DNA of 12,489 nt from JBFLVQ01 sp040758525 (lineage in GTDB: Bacteria; Acidobacteriota; Blastocatellia; Chloracidobacteriales; JADJPF01). Position numbers and translations under genes: made by a program. Of the stretch, positions 5,479 through 12,489 are shown one piece after another (position 1 is the first letter of the stretch; each line of letters starts with the position of its first letter). The notes beneath the pieces were generated by a model. The model saw only the letters and a program-made list of their open reading frames with translations. It searched no databases and was not told where the DNA came from. The DNA lies in NCBI GenBank assembly GCA_040758525.1, contig JBFLVQ010000239.1:1-12489 (forward strand), written 5' to 3'.

Positions 5479-7209
5479 ATGAGCTTAAAATCTCTTACTC
5501 GCACAGAGATAATGGATCTGGCTGATAGTATAGAAATATTTCATCGTGGTGAAGATTACTGCGAGTCAGGACAGATCTATCAGTTCTCAGCTACAAACAA
5601 TCATATAACTGCAAAGATTCGAGGAAACTATGGCAATTATACGATTAAAATAAGTCAAGACTCAGATGATATACATGGCCTTGAATGGGAGTGTAGTTGC
5701 CCATATGATGGCGATGTCTGCAAGCATATCGTCGCAGTGTTACTCTACAATATTAAAACAGATCGTAGGAATAAATCTCGCTCAGATCCAGACTCGGTTT
5801 TAGATTCAGATCTTCCTTTAGCCTTAAAACAGGCTCTGGAAGAGATGACACATCAAGACCTATTGAAAACAGTGCTAAAGCTAGCTGAGGAGCAGTCCGA
5901 TTTTAGACGAGCATTACTAGCAAATATAAATATTTCTCCTAAAATTATCAATAAACAGCCCAAGAATCCTAAACTGGTAAAGAGACTTAAATCAGAGATC
6001 TCAACCTTCTTTACAGAGATAGAGTATCGTGAGCGATATGATGAATATGATTACTACCATGAGTATGATGAAGATGAAGAATATCCCGAGCTTGATTCTC
6101 TCTTTGAGAGAGCAAAGACTCTCAACACCATTGATCAATTAGAAGTCTTCTGGCACGTTGTAATTTGTGGTAATGATCTGTTGGAAGAACAGGAATATTC
6201 AGTTGGAACTGAGCAGATAGAGCAGGCTATTAATTACTATGCTGAAGCGATTTCCAAGCTCTCTCTAAATCACAAAGAGAAACAGTCATATATCGACTCT
6301 ATTCTGGAAGCTTGTGATTGGTCGATAAATGACTATGGTAAGATAACTGAAGCGTTAAAGAGTGCTCTAGACAAGATCAGTTCATCTGCCGATGACTATA
6401 AATATCTCATCAAAAAACTTGAAAAACACCACTTTGCTAAATCAGAAGAATGGTTAGCAGACTACTACTTAAAACTTGGTGATGATCAAAACTATCTGCG
6501 TATTCGCAATAAAAATTTACAGAGTGAAGAACAGTATCTTGATCTAGCCCATTACTGGAGATCAAAAGGCAACAATAAAAAATATCTAGCGACGCTAGAA
6601 GAATGGATTACAGAGTTACCAAAGAGAGCGCGTCAACCATATCAGTTCTTTATCTCTCGCCCTCGTTCTGAAGGGGTATTATCACTGCTTGCACAACATT
6701 ATCAAAAACAGTCTGATGATAAAAACCTCTGCCGTATTCTTATGACCACCGCCCAATACGGAGATTTCACACTAGAGCTTTATAAACAGATTGCCACTGT
6801 TTCCAAGAAACTCAAGCAATGGAAAGAAGATCAAACCACCCTCATCAATTATGCTAAGAATGATTCAGACCTATTAGCAAAAATTTTTCTTTATGAGAAA
6901 GATTGGGATTCAGCAATCAGATTGGCACAAGGAAAAGCTGCGGATAGCAGCGTTAAATCGATGATAGCGGATGGAATAAAAAAGATACACCCTCAAGAAG
7001 CGATTAAAATCTACCAATCTCTAGTAAAAACTCGGGTAGAAGGAAAGGGCCGAGAGCATTATCGTATTGCCGCCGTGTATGCTGCTAGTATCAAATCTAT
7101 CTATCTATCTATTCTTAAGGACAAGAAGAGTTGGCAGAGTTATATCGATAATATCCGAAAAACTTATCATCGTTATCCTGCTCTTAGAGATGAGTTCAAA
7201 AATCTCTAA
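5479..7209 (+). CDS. SWIM zinc-finger protein with helical repeats
   Basis: A 576-aa protein with an N-terminal SWIM zinc finger, C-x-C-x6-C-x-H at Cys72, Cys74, Cys81 and His83 (ECSCPYDGDVCKH), in the expected hydrophobic setting (HIVAVLLY). SWIM fingers bind DNA or proteins. A Tyr/Asp/Glu-rich acidic stretch follows (about 185-215, RYDEYDYYHEYDEDEEYPEL). The rest, about 220-576, is a long array of amphipathic helices resembling TPR-type repeats (for example YAEAISKLSLNHKEKQ and EEWLADYYLKLGDDQNYLRIRNKNL), a likely protein scaffold. No catalytic motif is seen, and no SNF2 helicase lies next to it although some SWIM proteins pair with one. The ribosome binding site is weak. Confidence 0.85.
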   Translation: MSLKSLTRTEIMDLADSIEIFHRGEDYCESGQIYQFSATNNHITAKIRGNYGNYTIKISQDSDDIHGLEWECSCPYDGDVCKHIVAVLLYNIKTDRRNKSRSDPDSVLDSDLPLALKQALEEMTHQDLLKTVLKLAEEQSDFRRALLANINISPKIINKQPKNPKLVKRLKSEISTFFTEIEYRERYDEYDYYHEYDEDEEYPELDSLFERAKTLNTIDQLEVFWHVVICGNDLLEEQEYSVGTEQIEQAINYYAEAISKLSLNHKEKQSYIDSILEACDWSINDYGKITEALKSALDKISSSADDYKYLIKKLEKHHFAKSEEWLADYYLKLGDDQNYLRIRNKNLQSEEQYLDLAHYWRSKGNNKKYLATLEEWITELPKRARQPYQFFISRPRSEGVLSLLAQHYQKQSDDKNLCRILMTTAQYGDFTLELYKQIATVSKKLKQWKEDQTTLINYAKNDSDLLAKIFLYEKDWDSAIRLAQGKAADSSVKSMIADGIKKIHPQEAIKIYQSLVKTRVEGKGREHYRIAAVYAASIKSIYLSILKDKKSWQSYIDNIRKTYHRYPALRDEFKNL

Positions 7210-7263
7210 ATACCTTGACGAGCACTGAGTTTGCACATATAAGTAAGGTTGAGGAGTAGGATA

Positions 7264-7845
7264 ATGACTGCAAAACATAAGAGATTTTACACGTTGGAAG
7301 AATACTTCGCCTTAGTTAAGGAATCAGAAGAAAGATATGAGTATTGGAACGGCGAAATATTTCTAATGGGCGGTGCTAGCCCAGAGCATGTTTTCATCGC
7401 GGATAACCTGCTTACCATACTCAACCCTCAACTCGCCGGACGTAACTGCCGAGCAATGAGCAGTGATATAAGAATTAAAGTACCAACGGCCCCACCATTT
7501 CGCTATGCTGATGTAACTGTTGCCTGCGTACCTTTTGAATTTGAAGAAATTGGTGGTCTTAAAGTTCTTGTTAATCCCATTCTCATTGTAGAAGTACTGT
7601 CACATTCTAGTGAACGTAGTGACCACACTAAGAAATTCAGTTTCTATCAATCAATTTCTAGTTTTAGAGAATATCTCCTGATCTCACAAAAAGAAGCTTG
7701 TATTACCCAATATGTAAAGCAAGCTGATAATACCTGGGAGCCAGAAGAGATTACCGGATTGGATGCCACACTTTTCTTACCATCCATTAACTGCACTCTA
7801 GTTCTTAGTGAAGTCTATCGAGGGGTAGACTTAAAGGGAAAATAA
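7264..7845 (+). CDS. Uma2 family (DUF820) PD-(D/E)XK nuclease-like protein
   Basis: A 193-aa protein of the Uma2/DUF820 family, which has the restriction-endonuclease fold; cellular roles are poorly known. It starts with the family pattern FYTLEEYFAL and RYEYWNGEIFLMGGASPEH, then carries Asp83 (FRYADVTVA) and Glu110 (ILIVEVLSHSSERSDHTKKFSFYQ), the expected metal-binding acids, with Lys123 or Lys124 as a likely migrated basic residue. ATG at 7264 is chosen because AGGAG ends 7 bp upstream; an upstream in-frame TTG at 7249 would place that Shine-Dalgarno inside the gene. Active-site residues look intact. It lies 54 bp after the SWIM gene, possibly in the same transcript, and ends before a bidirectional terminator. 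Confidence 0.9.
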   Translation: MTAKHKRFYTLEEYFALVKESEERYEYWNGEIFLMGGASPEHVFIADNLLTILNPQLAGRNCRAMSSDIRIKVPTAPPFRYADVTVACVPFEFEEIGGLKVLVNPILIVEVLSHSSERSDHTKKFSFYQSISSFREYLLISQKEACITQYVKQADNTWEPEEITGLDATLFLPSINCTLVLSEVYRGVDLKGK

Positions 7846-7882
7846 AAATTTCCTGGTCACCCTTGGTAGATTGGTACAAAGC

Positions 7883-7916
7883 AAAAAAGCCACCTCATCG
7901 GTGGCCTTAATTTTTT
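7883..7916. terminator. Bidirectional terminator between the Uma2 gene and tRNA-Arg
   Basis: A 6-bp GC-rich stem (GCCACC 7889-7894 with GGTGGC 7900-7905, loop TCATC) is flanked by A6 on the left (7883-7888) and T6 on the right (7911-7916). On the minus strand the T-run follows the stem directly and would end the tRNA transcript. On the plus strand the T-run is 5 nt away, so ending the Uma2 transcript is less certain. Confidence 0.75.
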
Positions 7917-7927
7917 GATTCTCTTAA

Positions 7928-8001
7928 TACACCCTAGTGGATTCGAACCACTGACCTTCGGCTCCGGAGGCCGACGCTCTATCCAACTGAGCTAAGGGTG
8001 C
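7928..8001 (-). tRNA. tRNA-Arg (anticodon CCG)
   Basis: Folds as a complete 74-nt cloverleaf on the minus strand: acceptor GCACCCT with AGGGTGT, D-arm GCTC/GAGC, anticodon stem TCGGC/GCCGA with loop CTCCGGA (anticodon CCG, reading Arg codon CGG), T-stem AGTGG/CCACT with loop TTCGAAT, and discriminator A. CCA is not encoded. The first acceptor pair is G-U rather than G-C, which is slightly unusual but functional. Confidence 0.95.
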
Positions 8002-8019
8002 AAACTCTACAACTAAAAG

Positions 8020-8049
8020 AATATAGTAGTCTTTATCAGCGACTGTCAA
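8020..8049 (-). promoter_or_regulatory. Sigma-70 promoter of tRNA-Arg
   Basis: On the minus strand a perfect -35 TTGACA (8049-8044) is followed after 18 bp by TATATT (8025-8020), a 5/6 match to the -10 box. Transcription would begin near 8013, about 12 bp before the mature tRNA. Confidence 0.7.
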
Positions 8050-8133
8050 TGACCTTTTCCTGCCAATTCTTGCTCGCCAGACGACTTTTATCATTGCTTG
8101 ACTGGCCAACAAGCTTTAATCTTTCATTATCAT

Positions 8134-8139
8134 TATAAT
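8134..8139 (+). promoter_or_regulatory. Possible -10 box immediately upstream of the kinase gene
   Basis: A perfect TATAAT ends 5 bp before ATG 8145. If used, transcription would start at or within a few bases of ATG 8145 or 8151, giving a leaderless mRNA, which fits the lack of a Shine-Dalgarno. No convincing -35 hexamer is visible at 16-18 bp. Confidence 0.3.
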
Positions 8140-8144
8140 TGCCA

Positions 8145-10922
8145 ATGAAAATGATAGGTAAAAAGATCTCTCGATATGAAATTATAGAAAAGATTGGCGT
8201 GGGTGGTATGGGCGAGGTCTACAAAGCCCATGATCCTACCCTTGACCGTATGGTTGCGCTTAAGATCTTACCGCCAGAGTTGGTCAAGGTCGAGGCAATG
8301 GTAGAGCGCTTTGTACAAGAAGCAAAATCTGCCTCTGCCCTTAATCATCCTAATATTCTTACCATACATGAGATTGGACAGGCACAACTTCTCGATGAGA
8401 CAGATGTCATCCATTATATCGCAATGGAGGTTATCGAGGGCGATACCCTCTACAACAAGATCTATCACGAGAAGGTAGAGCTGAAAAAATTACTAGACTA
8501 TTTTACTCAGGTAGCAGACGGGCTTGCTAAAGCTCATAATGCCGGTATTGTACATCTTGATCTAAAACCCAAGAATATAATGATCACTGAAGATGGTTAC
8601 GCCAAAATCCTCGATTTCGGCGTGGCTAAATTGATCCAGTCCAATACAGCAACTAGCGATAGCACTACCAAAGCGCCTCACACTCAAACCGATAGTGGAA
8701 TGATAATGGGAACGCTTAACTATATGTCTCCTGAGCAGGCGCAAGGTAAATTGGTTGATCAGCGCTCTGATATCTTCTCTTTCGGTTGTGTGCTTTACGA
8801 AGCCTTGACGCGACATAGACCTTTTGAGAGTCTCTCAAAATCAGACACTTTTCAAAAGATTGTTAGTGGTGAACCACCCTCGATCAAAGAATTTCTTCCC
8901 GATATACCAGCAGCATTGGAACAGATAATCAACCGTTGTCTGGCCAAGGAGATTAGTGAACGCTACCAATCGATTAAAGAGACGGCTCAGGATCTACGTG
9001 AACTAAGAAAGGAGTATGAACCAGGAACAGCCTCTAGCGCGGTAGTGACAACTTCGCTGGCAGGTAAATCTACTCCGCTTGTCTCGGTGCCAGCAGCAAC
9101 ACTTACATTAACTCCACCACACTACTCCGCTCCACCTGTCTCTGTGTCGATTGTTGCAGTACCAGAACAACAGAAGCCGGATCGTCGTCTGATCCTACGC
9201 TTGGCGGTGTTGACTGTACTGGCAGTGCTCGCTCTAAGCCTCTACAAATATATAGACTACACTCAGAGTATGAGTGAGTCGCAGATACGGCAGGCAGTGG
9301 CGTTAGCTCTACTCAAAGAGACTAAGCTTACTAACAATGGCAAAGCGGCTATTGCCGCAATTTCGCCAAATGGTCAATATACTGCTTATGTAATTGATGA
9401 TCAGGGTACTCAGACTCTGTTTATCAAACCAATCAATGGTGCAGAAAAGATCCTAGTAGCGGCTATGCAGGCTGAATATATAGAACTGCGCTTTTCGCAC
9501 GATGACCGTGCACTCTACTATGTCAGACAAGATTTAAGCGATCGTCTACCGATACTCTACCGGATCTTTTTCACAGATGGTAAAGAGCAGAAATTGATTG
9601 AAGGGATCAATCCTGAAATCACTCTCTCGCCAGATAATCGGTATATTGCTTATGTGCGTAACAATACCGAAGAGAGTGTACTATTTATTGCCAAAACGGA
9701 TGGCAGTAGCGCTCAACGGCTAGCAGTACGCAAGATACCTGATCGCTTTGCTACCCCTGCTTGGTCACCAGATGGCAAGATTATTGCTTGCTCAGTGCGC
9801 AATCTTAGTAATGCACGTTTTATGGCGGTGATTGCGATCACAGTAGTAGATGGAATTGAACGTCCACTCTCTCCACAACATTGGATGTCAATTAAACAGC
9901 TCTGCTGGCTTGCTAATGGTAATAGCCTGATCCTGCTTGCTAATGATGAAGAATCGCCATTGTGGCAAATATGGCGGCTTAGCTATCCAGAAGGAGATGT
10001 GCGTAGAATTACTAGCGATGTCAACAACTATGGCTATATCAGCTTAACTGCAGATAGCCGTGCTATGGTGACAGTACGTAAAAGTCAAACCCTGAATGTC
10101 TGGATTATGCCTAATGGAGAGACCAGCCGCGCTCGTCTTATTACTTCTGGGGCAAGTATATATAATGGCGTCGCCTGGTCAGCACAAGGCAGGATATTTA
10201 TGCAATCACAGGTGAGCGGTAATTGGGATATCTGGTCAATGAGTGCCGATGGCAGTGATCAGAAGCAGCTTACCTTTGAGCCTAGTACAGAAGCTTTTCC
10301 CACCGCAGCAGACCAAGATCGTTATATTATTTTTGTCTCAGATCGTAATGGTAAAAATAACCTTTGGCGTATGGATTTTACTGGTAGCAACCTTAAACAG
10401 TTGACGGAAGGGAGCAGTGATTTCTCACCACAATGTACCCCTGATGGTAAATGGGTGATCTATAGCAGCCTGGTCGCGGGCGTGAGAACATTATGGCGTG
10501 TCTCGATTGAAGGCGGCACACCTATACGTTTGACCGACAAAACCAGTATATGGCCTAGTATCTCACCAGATGGAAAACTGATCGCTTGCTACTATGAGGA
10601 CAGACCCAACCATCCCCATGCCATCGCAATTATTCCTTTTGAAGGAGGAGCACCGATAAAGCTGCTTCCCCTTCCGCCTACAGCGAATATGGGTCCATTC
10701 CGCTGGACACCAGATGGGCGCGCGATCTGCTATATAGATAATAATGTTGGTATCTCTAATATTTGGAAACAGCCCCTTGACAATAGCGCACCCAAACAAT
10801 TAACAGAATTCAATAGCGATCGGATCTTCTCTTTTGATCTCTCTCACGATGGCAAGCAGTTGATCTGCTCACGTGGCGTCATCACTAATGATGTCGTACT
10901 GATAAATAATTTCAAATGGTGA
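8145..10922 (+). CDS. Membrane Ser/Thr protein kinase with TolB/PD40-type β-propeller
   Basis: A 925-aa Hanks-type kinase. Residues 11-280 form the kinase domain: Gly-rich loop GVGGMGEV (18-25), Lys40 in VALK, Glu59 of helix C, HLDLKPKN (137-144, catalytic Asp139, Lys141, Asn144), DFG (157-159) and SPE (195-197). A Thr/Ser-rich activation loop (about 165-190) could autophosphorylate. The usual HRD arginine is Leu138. A low-complexity Thr/Pro/Val linker (about 293-345) leads to one membrane helix (about 349-367), and the rest is an external β-propeller of TolB/PD40 repeats (SPDNRYIAYV, SPDGKIIAC, TPDGKWVIYS, SPDGKLIACYY, TPDGRAICYID), probably sensing or binding. ATG 8145 is chosen; ATG 8151 is possible and TTG 8139 is unlikely. 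No Shine-Dalgarno is seen, but TATAAT at 8134-8139 lies just before the start. Confidence 0.93.
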   Translation: MKMIGKKISRYEIIEKIGVGGMGEVYKAHDPTLDRMVALKILPPELVKVEAMVERFVQEAKSASALNHPNILTIHEIGQAQLLDETDVIHYIAMEVIEGDTLYNKIYHEKVELKKLLDYFTQVADGLAKAHNAGIVHLDLKPKNIMITEDGYAKILDFGVAKLIQSNTATSDSTTKAPHTQTDSGMIMGTLNYMSPEQAQGKLVDQRSDIFSFGCVLYEALTRHRPFESLSKSDTFQKIVSGEPPSIKEFLPDIPAALEQIINRCLAKEISERYQSIKETAQDLRELRKEYEPGTASSAVVTTSLAGKSTPLVSVPAATLTLTPPHYSAPPVSVSIVAVPEQQKPDRRLILRLAVLTVLAVLALSLYKYIDYTQSMSESQIRQAVALALLKETKLTNNGKAAIAAISPNGQYTAYVIDDQGTQTLFIKPINGAEKILVAAMQAEYIELRFSHDDRALYYVRQDLSDRLPILYRIFFTDGKEQKLIEGINPEITLSPDNRYIAYVRNNTEESVLFIAKTDGSSAQRLAVRKIPDRFATPAWSPDGKIIACSVRNLSNARFMAVIAITVVDGIERPLSPQHWMSIKQLCWLANGNSLILLANDEESPLWQIWRLSYPEGDVRRITSDVNNYGYISLTADSRAMVTVRKSQTLNVWIMPNGETSRARLITSGASIYNGVAWSAQGRIFMQSQVSGNWDIWSMSADGSDQKQLTFEPSTEAFPTAADQDRYIIFVSDRNGKNNLWRMDFTGSNLKQLTEGSSDFSPQCTPDGKWVIYSSLVAGVRTLWRVSIEGGTPIRLTDKTSIWPSISPDGKLIACYYEDRPNHPHAIAIIPFEGGAPIKLLPLPPTANMGPFRWTPDGRAICYIDNNVGISNIWKQPLDNSAPKQLTEFNSDRIFSFDLSHDGKQLICSRGVITNDVVLINNFKW

Positions 10923-10925
10923 ATA

Positions 10926-11837
10926 CTAGGGTTTCTCGACCCTTCTTCTTAATGCAATACGAAAACCACGTCCATCAAGTATATAGCCAGGATTATACCA
11001 GGCACGATTGGCAATACGACATTGATCGGATGTAGAGAGCCAGGAACAACCGCGCAGTACACGGTATTGACCTTGATTTGGTCCAGGTGGATTCTGTGCT
11101 ATGGTATTACCATAATATTTCTCGTCATACCAATCGGCACACCATTCCCAAACATTACCGAGCATATCGTATAGGCCAAAGCGATTGGGTCGATAACGTC
11201 CTACTTCTACAGCACCCTTCTTATTATCAAAGTTAGCCTCACTAGAAGAGAGTTCATTGGAAAAAATATAACGATTATTGGTCCAGGCACGCGCCGCATA
11301 TTCCCATTCTGCCTCTGTAGGCAGTCGGTATTCTTGACCTGTGAGAGCTTGCAACCAGGCACAATAAGCCTGTGCATCATTCCAGGTGACATTTACAACA
11401 GGATGGTTGCCTCTCTCCTTCTTGTAATACTGACGCCATTCTGCATTTTGCCGACCTGTTGCATTGGCAAAAGGTTCGTACTGTGCATTAGTGACTTCAA
11501 AGCGTCCTATTTCAAAGGCAGTGATTTCGACACGATGCACTGGTTGCTCATCTTGGGAACATTCATGACAACCTAGATTTGCATTTGCCTGACCCATATT
11601 GAAAGTGCCTGTTGGGATCGAGACCATTTCAGGAATAAGTGTGTCGGCAACTTTTATACCATAGAATTGACCTACTTTAAGCGGTTTATCCATTGGCGCG
11701 CTAGCTGCGGGTAGGTCTGGTATTTGATCGGCGTGAGAAATAGTACTAGTGAAATTGAGTTGTTGTGAAAAAGTAAGCAAACAAAAGAGTGTCACCATTA
11801 CCCGCTTGTTCCTAGAGAAAAGGTTAAGCGTGGCCAT
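10926..11837 (-). CDS. Secreted SUMF1/FGE-like (sulfatase-modifying factor fold) protein
   Basis: A 303-aa protein with an N-terminal signal peptide (h-region VMVTLFCLLTFSQQL, cleavage near SHA-DQ at residue 36) and a SUMF1/FGE fold from about 70 to 298. Signatures are VSIPTGTFNMG, EQPVHRVEITAFEIGRFEVT, HPVVNVTWNDAQAYCAWL, RLPTEAEWEYAAR (171-183), GLYDMLGNVWEWCADWYD and RVLRGCSW (259-266). True formylglycine-generating enzymes use two Cys after GGS; here the first is Ser268 and the second Cys273, and the usual GGSW reads GCSW with Cys264. FGE activity is therefore doubtful and a structural or ligand-binding role is likelier. ATG 11837 is chosen because it gives a normal signal peptide; ATG 11852 and TTG 11903 are upstream alternatives. 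No Shine-Dalgarno is seen. It faces the kinase gene, 3 bp between stops. Confidence 0.9.
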   Translation of the reverse strand: MATLNLFSRNKRVMVTLFCLLTFSQQLNFTSTISHADQIPDLPAASAPMDKPLKVGQFYGIKVADTLIPEMVSIPTGTFNMGQANANLGCHECSQDEQPVHRVEITAFEIGRFEVTNAQYEPFANATGRQNAEWRQYYKKERGNHPVVNVTWNDAQAYCAWLQALTGQEYRLPTEAEWEYAARAWTNNRYIFSNELSSSEANFDNKKGAVEVGRYRPNRFGLYDMLGNVWEWCADWYDEKYYGNTIAQNPPGPNQGQYRVLRGCSWLSTSDQCRIANRAWYNPGYILDGRGFRIALRRRVEKP

Positions 11838-11879
11838 AAAAACACCATTCATTAAAGTTAGATATCGAGGTACTGGTAG

Positions 11880-11908
11880 GCGGCTTGTCCTAATTATAGA
11901 CAAGCCGC
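11880..11908 (-). promoter_or_regulatory. 10-bp perfect inverted repeat enclosing a -10-like box
   Basis: GCGGCTTGTC (11880-11889) and GACAAGCCGC (11899-11908) are perfect 10-bp inverted repeats around a 9-bp centre. On the minus strand the centre contributes TATAAT (11898-11893). Transcription from it would start near 11886, 35-50 bp upstream of the SUMF1-like start. The arrangement suits an operator over a promoter, or a 5'-leader hairpin if transcription begins further upstream. No clear -35 box is present. Confidence 0.5.
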
Positions 11909-12008
11909 ATTACCAACTCGAGCTAGCACTAATTCTGCCACAGATTGCTCAGCAGCAAAATACTAGTGTCTCGATCTAACTCTGTTAAATTTATGGCCAA
12001 TATTATCA

Positions 12009-12470
12009 TCAGGCTGTACGGGTCTGGTATTGGGTTGAATCGCGCAGCGCTCGCACCTGATCATGTGTTGCCTTGATATTGATATACTGGCGCTCAACAA
12101 TCTGCGCTATCTTGGGTGGTAGTGGATCACGCAGGGCGCTCTCATACCCCTTTACTGCTGCATCTTCACCGCTCTCGACACTTGATAAGATCGCATGATC
12201 AGAATCTAACCCGACGGCATCCTTAAGATCGATCCAAGTGCGGTGTAGCGCCCCCCTCACCGAGCCCTGTCGATCAGGATCACCACCTAAAAGTTGAACT
12301 TCATCTTGTAGCTCCCCTGCCATACGTGCACGCTGCTGACTCTGGCTGAGGAAATAGTTTCTTAGTTCTATGTTCTTTACCTTCTCAGCAGCCTGCCGGA
12401 AACCCTCTTGACCATCTTTGGCGATCTCTATCAAATCATTCAACACACCGATTACTTTATCGTTATCCAT
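12009..12470 (-). CDS. DUF2383 (PA2169-type) four-helix-bundle protein
   Basis: A 153-aa protein of the PA2169/DUF2383 family, a ferritin-like four-helix bundle of unknown biochemical role, often linked with stress-response genes. Family marks are VLNDLIEIAKDGQEGFRQAAEKV (9-31), QQRARMAGELQDEVQLLGG (45-63), GSVRGALHRTWIDLK (69-83), ILSSVESGEDAAVKGYESAL (94-113) and QYINIKATHDQVRALRD (128-144). Length is normal and there is no signal peptide. An excellent AAGGAGG Shine-Dalgarno (12484-12478) fixes the ATG at 12470. The promoter lies beyond the right edge. The 171 bp to the SUMF1-like start include that gene's inverted repeat, so the two are probably transcribed separately. Confidence 0.92.
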   Translation of the reverse strand: MDNDKVIGVLNDLIEIAKDGQEGFRQAAEKVKNIELRNYFLSQSQQRARMAGELQDEVQLLGGDPDRQGSVRGALHRTWIDLKDAVGLDSDHAILSSVESGEDAAVKGYESALRDPLPPKIAQIVERQYINIKATHDQVRALRDSTQYQTRTA

Positions 12471-12489
12471 TTATTATCCTCCTTGGGAA

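Noticed and set aside
7924..8112. Minus-strand 62-codon open frame over the tRNA-Arg gene
   Set aside because: Its LAQLDRASASGAEGQWFESTR-like translation is the well-known artefact of reading through a tRNA gene.
11749..11979. Plus-strand 76-codon open frame opposite the SUMF1-like 5' end
   Set aside because: It lies antisense to the signal peptide region, has no ribosome binding site and shows no recognisable domain.
1..12489. CRISPR array, insertion sequence, prophage or toxin-antitoxin module
   Set aside because: No regularly spaced long repeats, transposase, integrase or recognisable toxin-antitoxin pair is present. The Uma2 protein alone does not make a defence system.

Overview
The window is about 12.5 kb of AT-leaning bacterial chromosome that is tightly packed with genes. 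A large Ser/Thr kinase carrying a TolB/PD40-type β-propeller, a SUMF1-fold protein, a Uma2-family nuclease, a neutral ceramidase and a possible sigma-54 promoter together suggest a free-living Gram-negative-type organism. Acidobacteriota, for example a Blastocatellia-like lineage, is my best guess. That is an inference from gene content; no rRNA or marker gene is present to confirm it.

Layout. (1) 2-2742: a neutral ceramidase, cut by the left window edge, followed 8 bp later by a GNAT acetyltransferase. The two probably form one transcription unit, closed by a strong intrinsic terminator at 2838-2887. (2) 2888-3508: a regulatory region with four 8-bp units spaced exactly 11 bp apart, flanking inverted copies, and a sigma-54-like -24/-12 element, all upstream of a stand-alone CheY-like receiver gene. 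(3) 3509-7845: a run of plus-strand genes of weak or no annotation. They are a 94-aa possible winged-helix protein, a hotdog-fold (PaaI-like) protein, a 129-aa orphan with a strong ribosome binding site, a 118-aa acidic protein with a questionable start codon, a SWIM zinc-finger/helical-repeat protein and a Uma2 (PD-(D/E)XK) protein. (4) 7883-8049: a tRNA-Arg(CCG) gene on the minus strand with its own sigma-70 promoter and a terminator that works in both directions. (5) 8145-11837: the 925-aa membrane Ser/Thr kinase and a secreted SUMF1/FGE-like protein, tail to tail with 3 bp between stop codons. (6) 12009-12470: a DUF2383/PA2169-type four-helix-bundle protein on the minus strand.

How it fits together. 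The ceramidase and GNAT genes form one apparent unit. The receiver gene looks independently controlled, possibly by RpoN and an enhancer-binding protein. The kinase and SUMF1-like genes are convergent rather than an operon, so a functional link is only suggestive. Several proteins depart from their family at key residues: the kinase has HLD in place of HRD, the hotdog protein lacks the usual catalytic acid, and the SUMF1 protein lacks one of the two FGE cysteines.

I see no CRISPR array, insertion sequence, phage module, toxin-antitoxin pair or defence island. The most notable signals are regulatory rather than a clearly new multi-gene system.
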